NCBI RefSeq assembly: GCF_003590095.1
Contig: NC_039502.1
Coordinates: 4,503,753-4,567,752, forward strand
Origin: Trichoplusia ni
Lineage: Eukaryota > Arthropoda > Insecta > Lepidoptera > Noctuidae
Direction of reading: 5' to 3'
DNA length: 64,000 bases
Of this stretch, positions 1 through 11,257 are shown one piece after another. A program made the position numbers and the translations under genes. The notes under the pieces were generated by a model. It saw only the letters and a list, made by a program, of their open reading frames with translations. It had not been told where the DNA came from and did not search any database. The first letter of the stretch is position 1, and each line of letters starts with the position of its first letter.

Positions 1-1100
1 GTCAAGTCTTGACGAATTCTAACTATCGTAGTCTATATGGAAGGACTGTCTGTCTGACCTTTACAACCTATTTTAATGTACCATGTACAATCTACATTAT
101 AGTAAGGTTGGTCGTTAAGTCATTATAAATTTATGACGATGGATGATTGTCAGAATTATAATGACTTACGAATTAGTAGAACCTCCTTGGTATGTTGACA
201 ATTCTATTCAATGGATACTTAAACATAGAGTATCTAATAATAAGTTTTATGTAGTAGGTTTATAATTTTCAGCTTGATCGATTTATGAAAGATTATATTT
301 TTGAGAAATAAGAACAGGAAAGTCAAAATTATAAAAAAACCACAAGTTTTTTTCCTACCTACTGTTAAAAGGTAGGTACTAATATCTAATATCGTAACTA
401 ATTATAGATCACTGAGATTGCACTCCATGTAAGCACCTGTAATATCACGTAGGCTGCTAAAACTAGCACCTAAGTATATAAGTACCTAGTAAGGCTTCAA
501 GTGCGAAGCCAATAAAACACCTGTACCTACAATATAATGCAAATTTAATTAAAAAGTAATTAAGCATGCAACTCAGGCTATAAACAATGTGTTCTGACAT
601 TAACTTTTCTTTTTTTTCACGCTTTTCTGATTTTACCCCAATCATTAATTTTACAGGTCGTCAGAAGATAATCATGCATTTATGACTATCTTACATCCAA
701 TCGGCACGTATTGATCGTGTGTTGCACTCAGACTAGACAAACTTGCAGTTGTAAGTAAATTAAATAAGAACGTTAAGCAATTTTCAACCTTACCGCGTAG
801 AGAATAAGAAGTTTCAGTTTAAATACCGCGATAGAACCAATATTGCTATTGCGACAACCTACCTAGTCAAGTCAACGTTTCTTACTTATAAACATTATGC
901 TTGTTGCGTGGTTTAGTTGGCTATAAAGTGTTAGAAGGGAAAGGTTTGCGTTTAAATTGCAATTTTAAATCAAATCCCGGTATACAGTTTAAATAATAAT
1001 TCTAACCTCAAAACAAAATAAGGTTACATAAAAAATATGACGTTTGAATGACAATTGAAATTGGCGCTAATTATTCGTTTTAAAAAAAGAAGTGGCCATG
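1..1100. other. AT-rich non-coding DNA, no gene seen
   Basis: No open frame of coding character, RNA gene or recognised repeat was found. The stretch lies upstream of the candidate promoter near 1105 and could hold its distal regulatory DNA, but nothing specific can be pointed to. Confidence 0.5.
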
Positions 1101-1104
1101 ACAT

Positions 1105-1110
1105 TCAGTT
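1105..1110 (+). promoter_or_regulatory. Candidate initiator (TCAGTT)
   Basis: TCAGTT matches the arthropod initiator consensus. It lies about 120 bases before the start codon at 1227, and no ATG occurs in between, so a transcript starting near 1107 would use ATG 1227 first. No TATA box is obvious 30 bases upstream. The motif is short and common, so its position is the main support. Confidence 0.3.
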
Positions 1111-1226
1111 GTAAACAAAAACAAAAGTGAGTTTTTAGTCGATTACAATAAAAAACTGTATTCGTAATCGATTCGGTTGGTTATTTGACATTAGTGCTGT
1201 GTTGTGAAAGGGTCGAAGGTCTCATT

Positions 1227-1283
1227 ATGCCCCAGATTTTCTTCAAAAAAGTTATGGTTGTGAGGGATCGAGCCGACTTCGAG
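1227..1283 (+). CDS. Candidate first coding exon (19 codons), gene unknown
   Basis: Seen: ATG at 1227 opens 19 codons reading MPQIFFKKVMVVRDRADFE and ends exactly at GAG|GTAAGC, a strong splice donor in phase 0. The 5' leader back to the TCAGTT initiator at 1105 holds no other ATG, and the intron start is locally GC-rich, as often seen after first exons. Inference: this is the first exon of a plus-strand gene with later exons far downstream. I do not recognise the protein. The VxVxDxxDF pattern recalls the first strand of thioredoxin folds, and MPxxFxxK recalls SNAG-type starts of zinc-finger repressors, but both are weak resemblances. A patch at 34202-34318 can be read with a phase-0 acceptor and is one possible later exon. 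A chance ORF remains possible. Confidence 0.4.
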
Positions 1284-1768
1284 GTAAGCTACTTTCACTT
1301 TCCGCGCTGATCCGTGGCGTATGCCCCTTTGCCGGTTGCCGCGTGACTTATTAAACAAAAATACTTAGAACTTTATTTAGTTACTGTAAAAGCTTAACTG
1401 TTACTATAATAGATAGAATTCATATAAAATATCGTTTCAGTGATTGGAAATGGAAGTTCACCAAAAAAAAACGTTAAAATAGTATACACCAGTCGGTAAA
1501 AAACTGTTTCGTAAAACATTTTTACGATCTAGCTAGACCATTAGGTACTTCTCGGACATAGTGAATATTGTAACGTACAAAATTATGTATATAATAAATA
1601 TCCGCGGGCATCGCCAATATACATTATGTTGGCGATATATCCTGTTACGGAACTTAGGAAATAAACAGTCAACATTTTTAGGCACAAAACAACAAACAGT
1701 TATTGAATAACAGTTAATGTTCTAGGTTTTAATTTTTTTATACCAGTTATACTAATCAACATAGCAGT

Positions 1769-2003
1769 TCAACAGCAAACGTAACCCGTCTCTTCAGGAA
1801 CAACGGCTTGGTTTTCCTCGACTAACTTGAATTCACCGTTCCTGGTTTTCCAAATAAGGTTATTCTGGGCTTTTAAGCTGGTTCGTATGTCTAGTTTCAC
1901 GTGTTATTTCGTTCCGGGGACCATACAAGTCTCCCGTGTAAAACCAGGATACATTTTTAAACTTGCACTCCGGTGTGCTCAATCTTTTCCTATTTGATGA
2001 TTT
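1769..2003 (-). pseudogene. Coding-like terminal exon or gene fragment with one frame break
   Basis: On the minus strand an open frame starts after a TTTTACTTAG acceptor-like sequence at about 2004. It runs through a stretch containing ...ECKFKNVSWFYTGDLYGPRN... and meets TAA at 1860-1862. The adjacent frame then continues with similarly balanced composition (...NNLIWKTRNGEFKLVEENQ...) to TGA at 1769-1771. Together the two frames give about 77 codons with composition unlike the F/K/N/I-rich chance ORFs elsewhere. One extra base near 1863-1865 would explain the break. I recognise no family. No AATAAA follows within about 150 bases downstream on this strand. It may be the last exon of a minus-strand gene with a sequence error, a decayed copy, or coincidence. 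Confidence 0.3.
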
Positions 2004-5000
2004 CTAAGTAAAAGTATATAGACATAGACCAATGATTATGACACCTGTCATCCGATAGCGTTTATTTAACAATCAGACAGGTATTATGTGTTTACAAATA
2101 AATTATTATGACACTAATGGACATGAATACACAGAAGATAATTGAATTGCGTTTTAAACATAATTGGATATAATATTACAATGGGATGGATTGGATGGAG
2201 AAAATGTCGGCTAAATCCAGCCAATATTTAGGAAACAAAATCATAATTATTTTATTAGAAGTAGACAAAAATTGAAACAAGCATGTTGTCAATCTTGATT
2301 GTAATATCAAAAACCTTTTAAGTCCCAGACCTTTTTAACATCTCCGTAAGGCTCTTAAAAAAAGATAAATTTAGAAGACATTTGTTTTTTTAAATGAAAA
2401 ATATATTTCAAAAGACCCAATCACAGACATTAATATTCGGAGTGAATGCACGGCGAAATGAAGACGCAATACGCACTATACTGCCCACGTGATGTCACAA
2501 CCAAGCCCGTAGGATCCTTGTCGGTAGCGAGTCATCAAGCCATCTAACTGACAAACAATACGTGCATGTATTGAAGGTCAGACAGAGATTCTCAACATTT
2601 TGTTTGTAACATTTATTTGAACTAACGCTCTCGAGACATCGTAGAAATCAAGACTAAATCAATTTTTAATGTTGAGATATTGATCGGATGATGTTTAAAT
2701 GATATTGCCCCTGTATCGTCAAGCGGTTAGTTTAAATGGATAAACATTGTTGAACACAATGGACATGTCATTTCGGGCGTTTTCTACAAACGCTGACTGC
2801 CGAAAATTCAATTGACAAAGGGGTCAGAAGTAAGATATTTATCTCAATGATACAATTGAGTTAAAAAGTACAATCAATCAATTCGTAAAAATCCCTCAAG
2901 GGTAGGTTCAGAAATTTTTGCTGAGGCGCTGCACACAGTAACCGTTGCTTTCAAAAGAGTTCCTTAGTTAACCGAAAATAAAATTCCGTCCCATAGCATT
3001 TGTTAAATTATAATATCTGTCTGCAATTAAAATTTGCAATTCATTTTACATCTATAACCAAGTTATAACTTAGCAGAAACTTAAGGCAACAAAGTAAGTT
3101 GTAGTTATGTAGTTATGAGTTATGCTGTAAACATTGTAAATCCCTTTTTCATTTATATTTCATCCAATACAAAGTAAGTTTATGACTTGTGGCATCATAA
3201 TTTGCAATCAGAGTCATCTGAGCCAAGTCAACATAAGTGTCCATCGTCCATCGTAAATGTCTTAAAGCCTGAGCTTAAAAGGAAATAAATATTAAATATA
3301 ATTTAGAAGCCGAATTTAGTCAATTTCTTTATTTTGAAAATTAATTATTAAGAAGAAAGTTTATTTGTTATTTCGATGTGATGAGGATATAATTATGACT
3401 TGATTTAAAAACGGGTGAAATGCGAATAAAAAAATCCAAGCAAGATTTAATTAAAAATATGTCACGCGTAACAAAACATCGACTTAAATGTGTTAAAAGT
3501 ACAAATGCAGCTAAACATTACATTACATAAGTCTAGTACTACGAGTGATGCCAATTTTACGGCTAACTGCACTTTATCGAAAAAGTGAAATTATAATTAA
3601 ATATTTTATGACACTAGAATTTTATCAAGGCCAAATGTTACCTGTTACGGAATACTATTTTTCATTATACGTGAATTCGTAATCTCGGTATTAATGGATT
3701 TTTTTAGTTGCCTTTCTTGACTTTATGCTTTAAGGGATTAAATACTTGTGTATGGGATTTCATATTTTCATGTCATTCATATGACATGCAAAAATACACC
3801 AAAATTTAAGACGTAAGACTAAAAACAAATAATAAATTAATTGTGGAACTTTTTAATGTGTCTTTCGCATGCGGACCGAACTCGTGGTATGTCGCATACT
3901 ACGAAGGGTAGTCACAAAACAGCTATTGTGATTCATAAATAGGTAATGTGCCCAAGTGGTACAGGATACAATGCTAAATTACCACTATGAGCGACGAGTT
4001 CCGCAATCGAAACCCGCATGATAGAAACATTTGTTATATCTTCAATTGCTTGTATTGGAAATATTAGCCAAATGTTTTTGAGTGTATCGTAAAAGCATTA
4101 ATTTATTTAAAATACAAATAAACGAGAAATTAATACTTTTTAAGACGATTAGTGACAAGAAAGTAATTTGGACAAAAAAGTATTTAATTAAAAGTCTTAA
4201 ATAACCACACCAATTGTACAAGACTTTTGCGATTGTGGAAGCGACATAGCACACTACATTTTAAATAGGTCTTTCCCGCTTCCACTCTTTCGTAGCTGTT
4301 AAGACGGAGTTAAGTGACATACAAACGTACAACAGAGCTATAAATAAAGATAACATTCGACTATAGCAATGTTAATTATCCTTTATTATTACTCGGTTGA
4401 CAGCAAATTTGCAACAGTCCACTGAACAATTTCAAGAAGAAATGCAATTGCTGGCGCGGTTTGCGCAAGTATTACATTAGAGTATGGTATGTACACTATG
4501 TACTTATAATCATTGTACCAATCTAATAAAATGTTTAAGATTTGACATTTGAATGCTATCTACTTATCGATGTTCTAAAGTCATAACTTTGTTATGCCAT
4601 AACGGTTTTTTCTGCATTTTAAATGATCTTCCTCAGTTCTATTTATAGCGGTAAAAAAATCTTGTTAAAAATAATAAAATTAATTTAATATTCGGATGTT
4701 TTGATTCATTAATAAATGTTATGTAATAATACTATTGAGTAACACTGACTTTCCCTTACCATAGTTGACGAATTCGTTTATACCAGTTTGCCACAGATTT
4801 GCTTAAAAGTTTACCTCTAGTTACCCAATTTTGACCCTAATTCTTACTAACCTTCAAAATTGGATAGCTTCTCACACAAATTCGGTAACTTGGTCATTTG
4901 AAGCAATAAAACCTTCAGTGGCATATCTCTACAAAAAACAGTGATGAAGTTTTACATGTTTTTCACTCTATAAGTAATTGTAGCACACACCTAACTGAAT

Positions 5001-5106
5001 TTTATTTATTCAATTTAAGAAATAGAACGTTTTAAATGAATAACAACAATAGTCAAAAAACTGTGTCGCGGTCAAGGTAATTCATCTCTTGGTAACTTAT
5101 AAACAC
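2004..5106. other. AT-rich intergenic or intronic DNA
   Basis: No supported gene. A patch at 2440-2560 is GC-richer and contains CCCACGTGATGTCAC (an E-box beside a CRE-like half site). A short perfect palindrome lies at 3769-3788. A tRNA-like patch at 3940-4020 may be a worn SINE head. Nothing else stands out. Confidence 0.4.
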
Positions 5107-5126
5107 ATTCATTCATTCATTCATTC
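5107..5126. repeat. (ATTC)5 microsatellite
   Basis: Five perfect ATTC units follow an AAACAC lead-in. The next 170 bases are GC-richer and resemble a moth interspersed-repeat fragment, but I could not define its ends. Confidence 0.9.
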
Positions 5127-6027
5127 AGTCATCACGCTATTGAATCGTGAAGCCATCGAGGTGACATACGTTCGAGTTCTGCCAGTAGGGGTCACAGTAG
5201 ACGATGGTCACGTGCCATTGGATTGTGAATCAGGGCGCATCGGCCCCGTTGCGTAACTCTCCTTGATGTCTGATGCCTGATGGGTGCCTGTCATTACACT
5301 TAAGGTATTCCTACGCTTGACTTGATGTCTAAGATATTGGAAATCTAACAGAAGTTTTGTAGGAGTGTATTTTATGTGTAATATGTTGTTGGGGTTTATT
5401 ACTCTAAATAGGGTAATTGACAAAACCGTATAATATAAATTTCCAAAAAACCATTGAATGCCAATGCACTCCAAACTAAAAAGATTAGTTCTTTTAAAAT
5501 ACATTGGTAGTTTCTTTTCTTAAACAGCTTTGGCCGTTTTCACCAAATTAAATTAAATGAAAAATAATGAAACAGGCAATAAAACTTAAAAGAAAACAGA
5601 CAAAGAAAAAGAAAAAAAAAATAAACAATAATCAAGAAGGAAATCGTTTTAATTTTTTGCTTAGTTTTTGTTTTGTTAAGTTCAAAAGGCTTACCTACAA
5701 TTTTGAAGCTTGCTTTTCTAACAGGACCTCAATTGTGCTATTTTTAACAACAGTATATAACATTCCATATGTATATTAAGATATGTATAATACATAGAGA
5801 TACTACTAAACCCGGATGAACAAGTACATTGGTACATCACGTTCTCAAAATATTTCATGGCGCCAAAATGCGTGGGCCAACTTGTAATAGCTGTTATTGT
5901 CTGATATCAAAGAGCTTAGCACTAATGTTGCTATCCAACCTACACCGCCTACAAACATTATATTACTATTAAATGGTACTGACAGGTTAATGAATACCAG
6001 AGAATATCAATGACTAACGTCTTGTAT

Positions 6028-6126
6028 TGAAATGAAACTACTTTTACGGATTTTATCGCGGTTTAATTTTAGATTTTAGTTCCCGACGTTTCGAAACCTT
6101 TGCAGGTATCATGGTCACGGGCAGAC
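6028..6126 (-). mobile_element. Repeat A, truncated copy
   Basis: By eye, these 99 bases match 31268-31366 at 98 of 99 positions without gaps (the only change is T/G near position 17). The element carries the CCCGACGTTTCGAAACC segment and a GGTCACGGGCAGAC segment seen in many moth repeats. This copy ends where the second copy continues into an inverted repeat. The strand is a guess from the longer copy. Confidence 0.75.
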
Positions 6127-6200
6127 GTGCAAATACTTCTGCACGATCATAAGTCAATTTATGTACTTATATGTATTTTTTCTTAAGGACAAAATTTTTT

Positions 6201-6275
6201 TGACCCACGAATACTTGTCCTGTGCCTGAGTGCCTTTGTGCAAGTGACTTGAATGTTTGTGAAAACCTCGGACCA
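6201..6275 (+). mobile_element. SINE fragment (3' body)
   Basis: The body 'CCCACGAATACTTGTCC...GTGCCTTTGTGCAAGTGACTTGAATGTTTGTG' (elided) is the same as that found in the minus-strand copies near 59.3 and 19.6 kb. The tRNA-like head is missing or unrecognisable here. Confidence 0.55.
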
Positions 6276-6818
6276 TAAGAATAAGGACCACTACTTCCCG
6301 AAAATTGTCCTCTCTAAATCTAGAATCACATGTACCCTAAGGTACATCTAAAACAAAGATGCTAAGATTAGCTCCATCTGAAACAGTACCCAGAAACAGG
6401 CACTTATAAATAAGCATTACTTAAATGAGTTAAAACGAAAGACATAATTAGTGACATTCTTCCCTTTGGGATTCAGGGACAAGTTTGAACAAAGAGGTTA
6501 TTTCTGTTGCCGAGGGTAAGAGCAAAATGAATGTGATTTATGTTTTGCGACACTTTGTAATGTGTTACAGGCATATGGCAGAAGTTCAAACTTTGCTAGG
6601 AAATGATCCCACGGGAATATAAAACCGGGATAAAACCTGTCTTACGCCATAAGTGTTGACTTCCTACAAATCCGTTTTGAAAAGTAAATTAAATCGGCTT
6701 TTAGAGTTCCGTAGCTGAAGTGTAGTCTTATTACTGAAATTCCGCTGTCTGTCCGTAAGTGTGTCACCAGGGTGTATCCCTTGAACTGTAGCTAAATTGC
6801 TGAAACAATCTATACTAA

Positions 6819-7086
6819 TCTATACTAATATATAAAGCTGAAGAGTTTGTTCGTTTGATTGATTGTTTGTTTGTTTGAACGCGCTAATCTCAGGAACTAC
6901 TGGTTCAAATTGAAAAATTCTTTTTACGTTAAATAGCCCATTCTTCGAGGAAGGTCTTAGGCTATAAACCATCACGCTGCGACTAATAGGAGCGAAGATA
7001 CAATGGCAAATGTGGAAAAGCAGGACAGATATAAATCATAACTTATATCTTCTAACCACGCGGACGAAGTCGCGGGCAACAGCTAG
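6819..7086 (+). mobile_element. Non-autonomous Helitron-like element, copy 1
   Basis: It starts TCTATACTAATATATAAAG preceded by A and ends GGGCAACAGCTAG followed by T. It fits Helitron rules: 5' TC, 3' CTRR, insertion between A and T, no terminal inverted repeats and no target duplication. A small hairpin (GCG-AC/GT-CGC with one bulged G) lies about 11 bases before the CTAG end. The 5' end is preceded by an extra copy of the ten bases TCTATACTAA. There is no coding capacity. It belongs to the same family as copies at 25.2, 27.4, 29.4 and 43.2 kb and resembles the short Lep1-type Helitrons known from moths. Confidence 0.8.
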
Positions 7087-8389
7087 TAAAATATAATGTT
7101 AAGCAACAATTGGTACCTACGTTTAATTATTTCGTTTAAAATAATAAATTTGTTGGTTGTTAAATTGTTTTTCTCTTGGCCTATGATTCCTGTAATCAAA
7201 ATAAAAAAAAAACCTTCGAGAAGTTGATGAGTATCTTGATTCTTGATCAACTTTAATTTATCCACATCTGGGCAAGCGACCATGTGTCTTTTCGAAAATC
7301 TATCAGCCTGTCCTTATATCAACAAACACCTTGTTAACAAACTAACAATATAATCCTAGTGCAAAATGCCTTATATTAGATTTACCTAGTTTTAGATTTA
7401 CAACCACTTAATCTCCTTCGCCCCCATTCCTAACAGCTTTATCGATTTCGCAATACAACTAAACTACTGCAATTTGATTGCCTAATCTTATGCTAAATTA
7501 ACTTACTATTTTAACCAGCCTGCTATATTCACAAAAGACTCTGCAATCAAAAATATGCCTTGTAACTCTGACATAAGTTTCAACTTCGTAAAGCTTATTG
7601 CTGAAAGGATGTTTGTCTGACGTCAATTACCAACAGATGGCGCTTGTGGACGCGCATGCGTACTCGACTGATTAATTGTCGTTTTGTTTTGCCCTTTTTA
7701 AATGCCGGTTCTAAAAGTCGTTTTGATATTTATTCCATATCAAACGGCCGTGATCAAGACTGGCAATTGTCTTGGAGGACTAAGACTTTATTAGCATTCA
7801 GAAAAACTAGTGTAGGTATTAGATGAGTTTATAAATTTGATATTTTTAGATAACTTATTATAAACTTAACTTATTATACCAATATTATTATAATACATCA
7901 CAAATTATATAGTTTTTAATGGTTTACTGAACTATGTCTGTCTTTTCTGCAAGCTAATTTCCCACCTAGTGCTATCCACATAAGCACACATAACATATTA
8001 CATTTAATTAAGTAATTAACTTCACTTTTTAATAATTATCCAGCCGTGAAAGTTCCTGTCACTCTCGTTAAAGATGCGTCAACTGTCAACTATCACAATT
8101 ACAACCTTTTACTATAAATTACAAAAGAAAGAAGTATTGGAATTTCCACCTTATGCACTAATACTTAAGGGCGTGGTAGCTATTTCGTGAGTCAGAATAG
8201 TTGTTGTTGGCAGCAGGTACTGTGGTTGAGAGGTTATGAGAAAGGTGTTTGGTTGTGTAATAGTTAATTGTGGTACAATTTATAGGCGAGTTACTAGTTA
8301 AAAGAAACATAAAAAACGCACCTTGCGCTAAGGAATTTTATTCTTTTTGTTGCTAGGTTTTTACAAACATTTTAGTCACAAAGACCTCC
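7087..8389. other. AT-rich DNA with one NRF-1-like site
   Basis: No supported gene. CGCGCATGCG at 7651-7660 nearly matches the NRF-1/Ewg motif. A frame following it (to about 7826) is short and not recognised. A patch at 8041-8130 is open on the plus strand for about 34 codons, with no start or family. Confidence 0.35.
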
Positions 8390-8530
8390 AGACTCAGAGA
8401 ATTCTTGTTTTATTGAAGAGCTAATCCTACGCAGGGATAAAGCCTGAGGCAGGATGTGGTCAGTGAATTTTGGCGTGATGACTTCAATCACTCGGCTATC
8501 CGTGCTGTCAAATTGATGCTGAATTTGCGT
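8390..8530 (-). mobile_element. Degenerate tRNA-derived SINE
   Basis: In reverse orientation it shows the order seen in better copies: a 'gtagccgagtgattgaag'-like head, then a body with CCTGCGTAGGATTAG. Promoter boxes are worn. Weak match, family assignment by eye only. Confidence 0.35.
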
Positions 8531-8949
8531 TTAAAATTTGCTTATTCTATACTGGTGTAGGGTAGTCCTCATAGATGATAATGGTCAGATGTTGCATTCC
8601 TGTAAGATCACACAAAAACACCTCACCGTTGGCTGAAAAGGTCAAAGGTCATAAAGATACATTTACAGAGTGACACAAATGCCATTGTTTTTATTTGACG
8701 CGTGTCTTTTGTTTTCATGAACCTGTCCCAGAGTTATAAATCCGTGGCTTGAATTAATAAAAATATAGAACACAGAGATTTACAGGCCTTGTGTTACGCT
8801 GTGTTTAGTAAACCCATTAAAAGAAAAATATTATAAATAAATGGAAGAAAATATTTACTTGCTCTACAATATTTTAGATGTAATAATTTAATCGTATTTT
8901 AATTCTAAGTTCGTTTTTCTAAAATTCATATTGTCATTGCCTTTAGCCT

Positions 8950-9280
8950 GGGAAGGCGGTAAAGAATGCCGGACGCTTACCCGCTACAAACACAGGAGTG
9001 CTTCACCATTCCCATGTATAGTTACCGGCACGGATCTTGAGCGCTGACCTTCACCTGCGCAGAAGTGACTTTTTGGGTCCCTTTGTGCAGTGAACGGCCC
9101 GCAGCGCATTGCATCATAGCCGACACTCGTGATTGGTTGAAATTCGTTCTTTGCTGCAGTTGCATGCATCTCAAGACGACGAGTACGCACATTTGATTGG
9201 CGTTTTATTTTACGATGCGCAAAGCGATCCCAAAAAAAAAAATAGACGAATCGCTCAACGCTTGTAACTTGCACCACAAC
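8950..9280. repeat. GC-richer interspersed repeat candidate
   Basis: The block is clearly GC-richer than its flanks and includes CCTTTGTGCAGTGAACGG and CACTCGTGATTGGTTGAAAT, word types I associate with insect MITEs. It ends in an A11 run at about 9232. I see no clean terminal inverted repeats or target duplication. The long minus-strand frame across it has no recognisable domain. Confidence 0.3.
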
Positions 9281-9599
9281 CAAAGAGTTCGAATAATATC
9301 ACGTTTAGTTATGACAACTTATAAAATGATAGAGTTTTCTCTTTTTGTACACTTTGTATTTGTTCTGACTATATGACCTCTAGCGGGTCACAATTATGTT
9401 GTATTACGTTAACAGCTTATGGTTAGATAACTTTATCGATGAATGATTACTAAGTGGGCGTAGAAATGTCAGTGAATGTTTGTGAATTTATGTTCTATAC
9501 ATGATTTGTAAGGGTCAATGAAAACGGTAAAGAAAGTATTTTGTATTTAAACCTCTTTTTCTGGGATGGGAAATCATCAAATTACTTTTCCCGCTTTGG

Positions 9600-9720
9600 G
9601 TTGAACGGAAGGGACTTTCAGACTTTTACTGACTTACACTCAGCCATGTTTCTTCATTGCCACGTTAACCCTTTCGGACAATCCCGCAATCCCCCAATCC
9701 CTAATGGGCTACACAGACCT
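9600..9720 (+). mobile_element. Repeat B, copy 1
   Basis: Shares 'CTTTCAGACTTTTACTGAC', a following CCATGTTTCTTC segment and 'TTTCGGACAATCC' with copies near 28.1 and 49.3 kb, in the same order and spacing. It is a widespread noctuid interspersed repeat of unknown class, and the ends are not resolved. Confidence 0.55.
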
Positions 9721-11137
9721 TGCTGGAAAAAAATATTGGTCATTGTACCGATGGTTTTTCTTAGGCTATTTGTATGGAACCCTCGTTGTTATGGAAGTCT
9801 TTCGCACTTGAACGGCTATTTTAATATCGCCTTGATGTTTCAATCTATTTGAGAAATTATAACCCCCATTATTGCCGTAGGATCTTTTGAAAGAAATGAA
9901 TGTAGGTCAATCCAGTCTAATATATTATCACAAAGTCTTTTAACAATTTTGCCAGTTATTTCGAGCCCACTTCAAGGCGAAACTTATATATTCATAGATC
10001 AGTTCTTACGAAACTTTGGCTACTGGTTTAACAAAGATAGAAGTTTTTCAAGTCACACCAGACCTAATACTACATTTTTCAGTAAAACCGTTGCAGTTGT
10101 GTGGAAGAGAGATATTATCTACTATATAATCATGTTGCAGCTTCTCGCCTTCACAATCGAGAATTTTACAAAAAAAAAAACTAATTTTCCGATTCATAGA
10201 TTTGGAAAATGTAACAGCGATATATCTTCTTCTATAGCGCAAAAGACAATGATGATGATACGGTAAGTGGTTAATCTCGTTTGACGTCACTTATCATAAC
10301 ATTTTCTACCGACCATTGACGTATCAGCACCCTGACCACTTTCAAATATTTTACCATCTTTGATGTGCTTTATCTTCATATTTCAAAATAAAAATATATA
10401 TTAAATATCTTTAGCTACCTGACAGATTAATTAGATTAAGTTATTGAAATACCGTTTTGCAACAACCTCACTTCAAAAGGTGGTCGTACACCTCCTGTCC
10501 TTAATAATTGACGTAGCTAATTTATTAAGCAACCGTCAATCCGGTCAAAAACCAGATTAAATTGACCTCCTCTGTGAAAGTTTTGGAATACATTTTCATA
10601 ACGTTTTAATTATAGTACCTACGAAGCATTGCTTGGCTGCCTAACGCCTGAGGGTATACAACAAGCAAGTTTGCTTGAATAATTTATTGTGCTGAACATG
10701 AAATATCGTCTTTAATGTTAATAATTATCTTGTTTGAAGCAGTTATAGCTACTACTTCCTTTAGTTTGCCTAACATTGACCTAGAAGCTGCTTTCTTTCA
10801 ATTACGATCAAATATAGGTACTGACTCCTGATCCATTCCGTAAAATAATGGCCATGTATATACATAAGCAAATAATAATCTCGGAATCTCGAAACTGAGG
10901 AATCCAAGAAACTTAGTGTTGATAATTATTTTATTAATCAAAGTCCATTAGCTTTCACTTTAAATTTTTTCGCTGCAAATCGCTACTACAAAAAAGGTGC
11001 AATATCCACATAGCAGACCAAAGAAAAACCAGCGTAACTATCAATTCTATAGAAATATTAAACCCATAAAGAATTAGCAGCATAAATCAAATATCATCTT
11101 TAAAAAAAGTAAATTTTAACATTAACCCCCTTCGCTT
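9721..11137. other. AT-rich DNA, no gene seen
   Basis: Overlapping frames on both strands at about 9.95-10.29 kb are of chance composition (F, K, I, N rich). No RNA gene, repeat family or promoter was recognised. Confidence 0.5.
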
Positions 11138-11143
11138 TCAGTA
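11138..11143 (+). promoter_or_regulatory. Candidate initiator (TCAGTA)
   Basis: An initiator-like motif 50 bases upstream of ATG 11188, with no ATG between. Supports the exon call that follows but is weak alone. Confidence 0.25.
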
Positions 11144-11187
11144 CTTACTTACTAAACAATTTCGCGCCACTGACTCAAATTAACAAG

Positions 11188-11257
11188 ATGGCGACTAATA
11201 TGACAAACAGAACGGATCGGTCACCTCTGAGTGGCGTTAAATTTAAAACAATTGCAA
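11188..11257 (+). CDS. Candidate first coding exon (23 codons plus one base)
   Basis: ATG at 11188 sits in a strong start context (AACAAGATGG). It opens a frame beginning MATNMTNRTDRSPLSGVKFK and reaches a donor-like GCAA|GTGAGA at 11257/11258, in phase 1. Unspliced, the frame ends after 34 codons. The composition is polar and hydroxyl-rich, plausible for an unstructured N-terminus, and I do not recognise it. AAGATGG is also a YY1-like core element found at insect promoters. Chance is a real alternative, because the donor lacks a G before the junction. Confidence 0.3.

Noticed and set aside
5208..5504. 98-codon minus-strand ORF
   Set aside because: Its GC-richer half looks like an interspersed-repeat fragment and the rest is AT-rich. 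No known domain.
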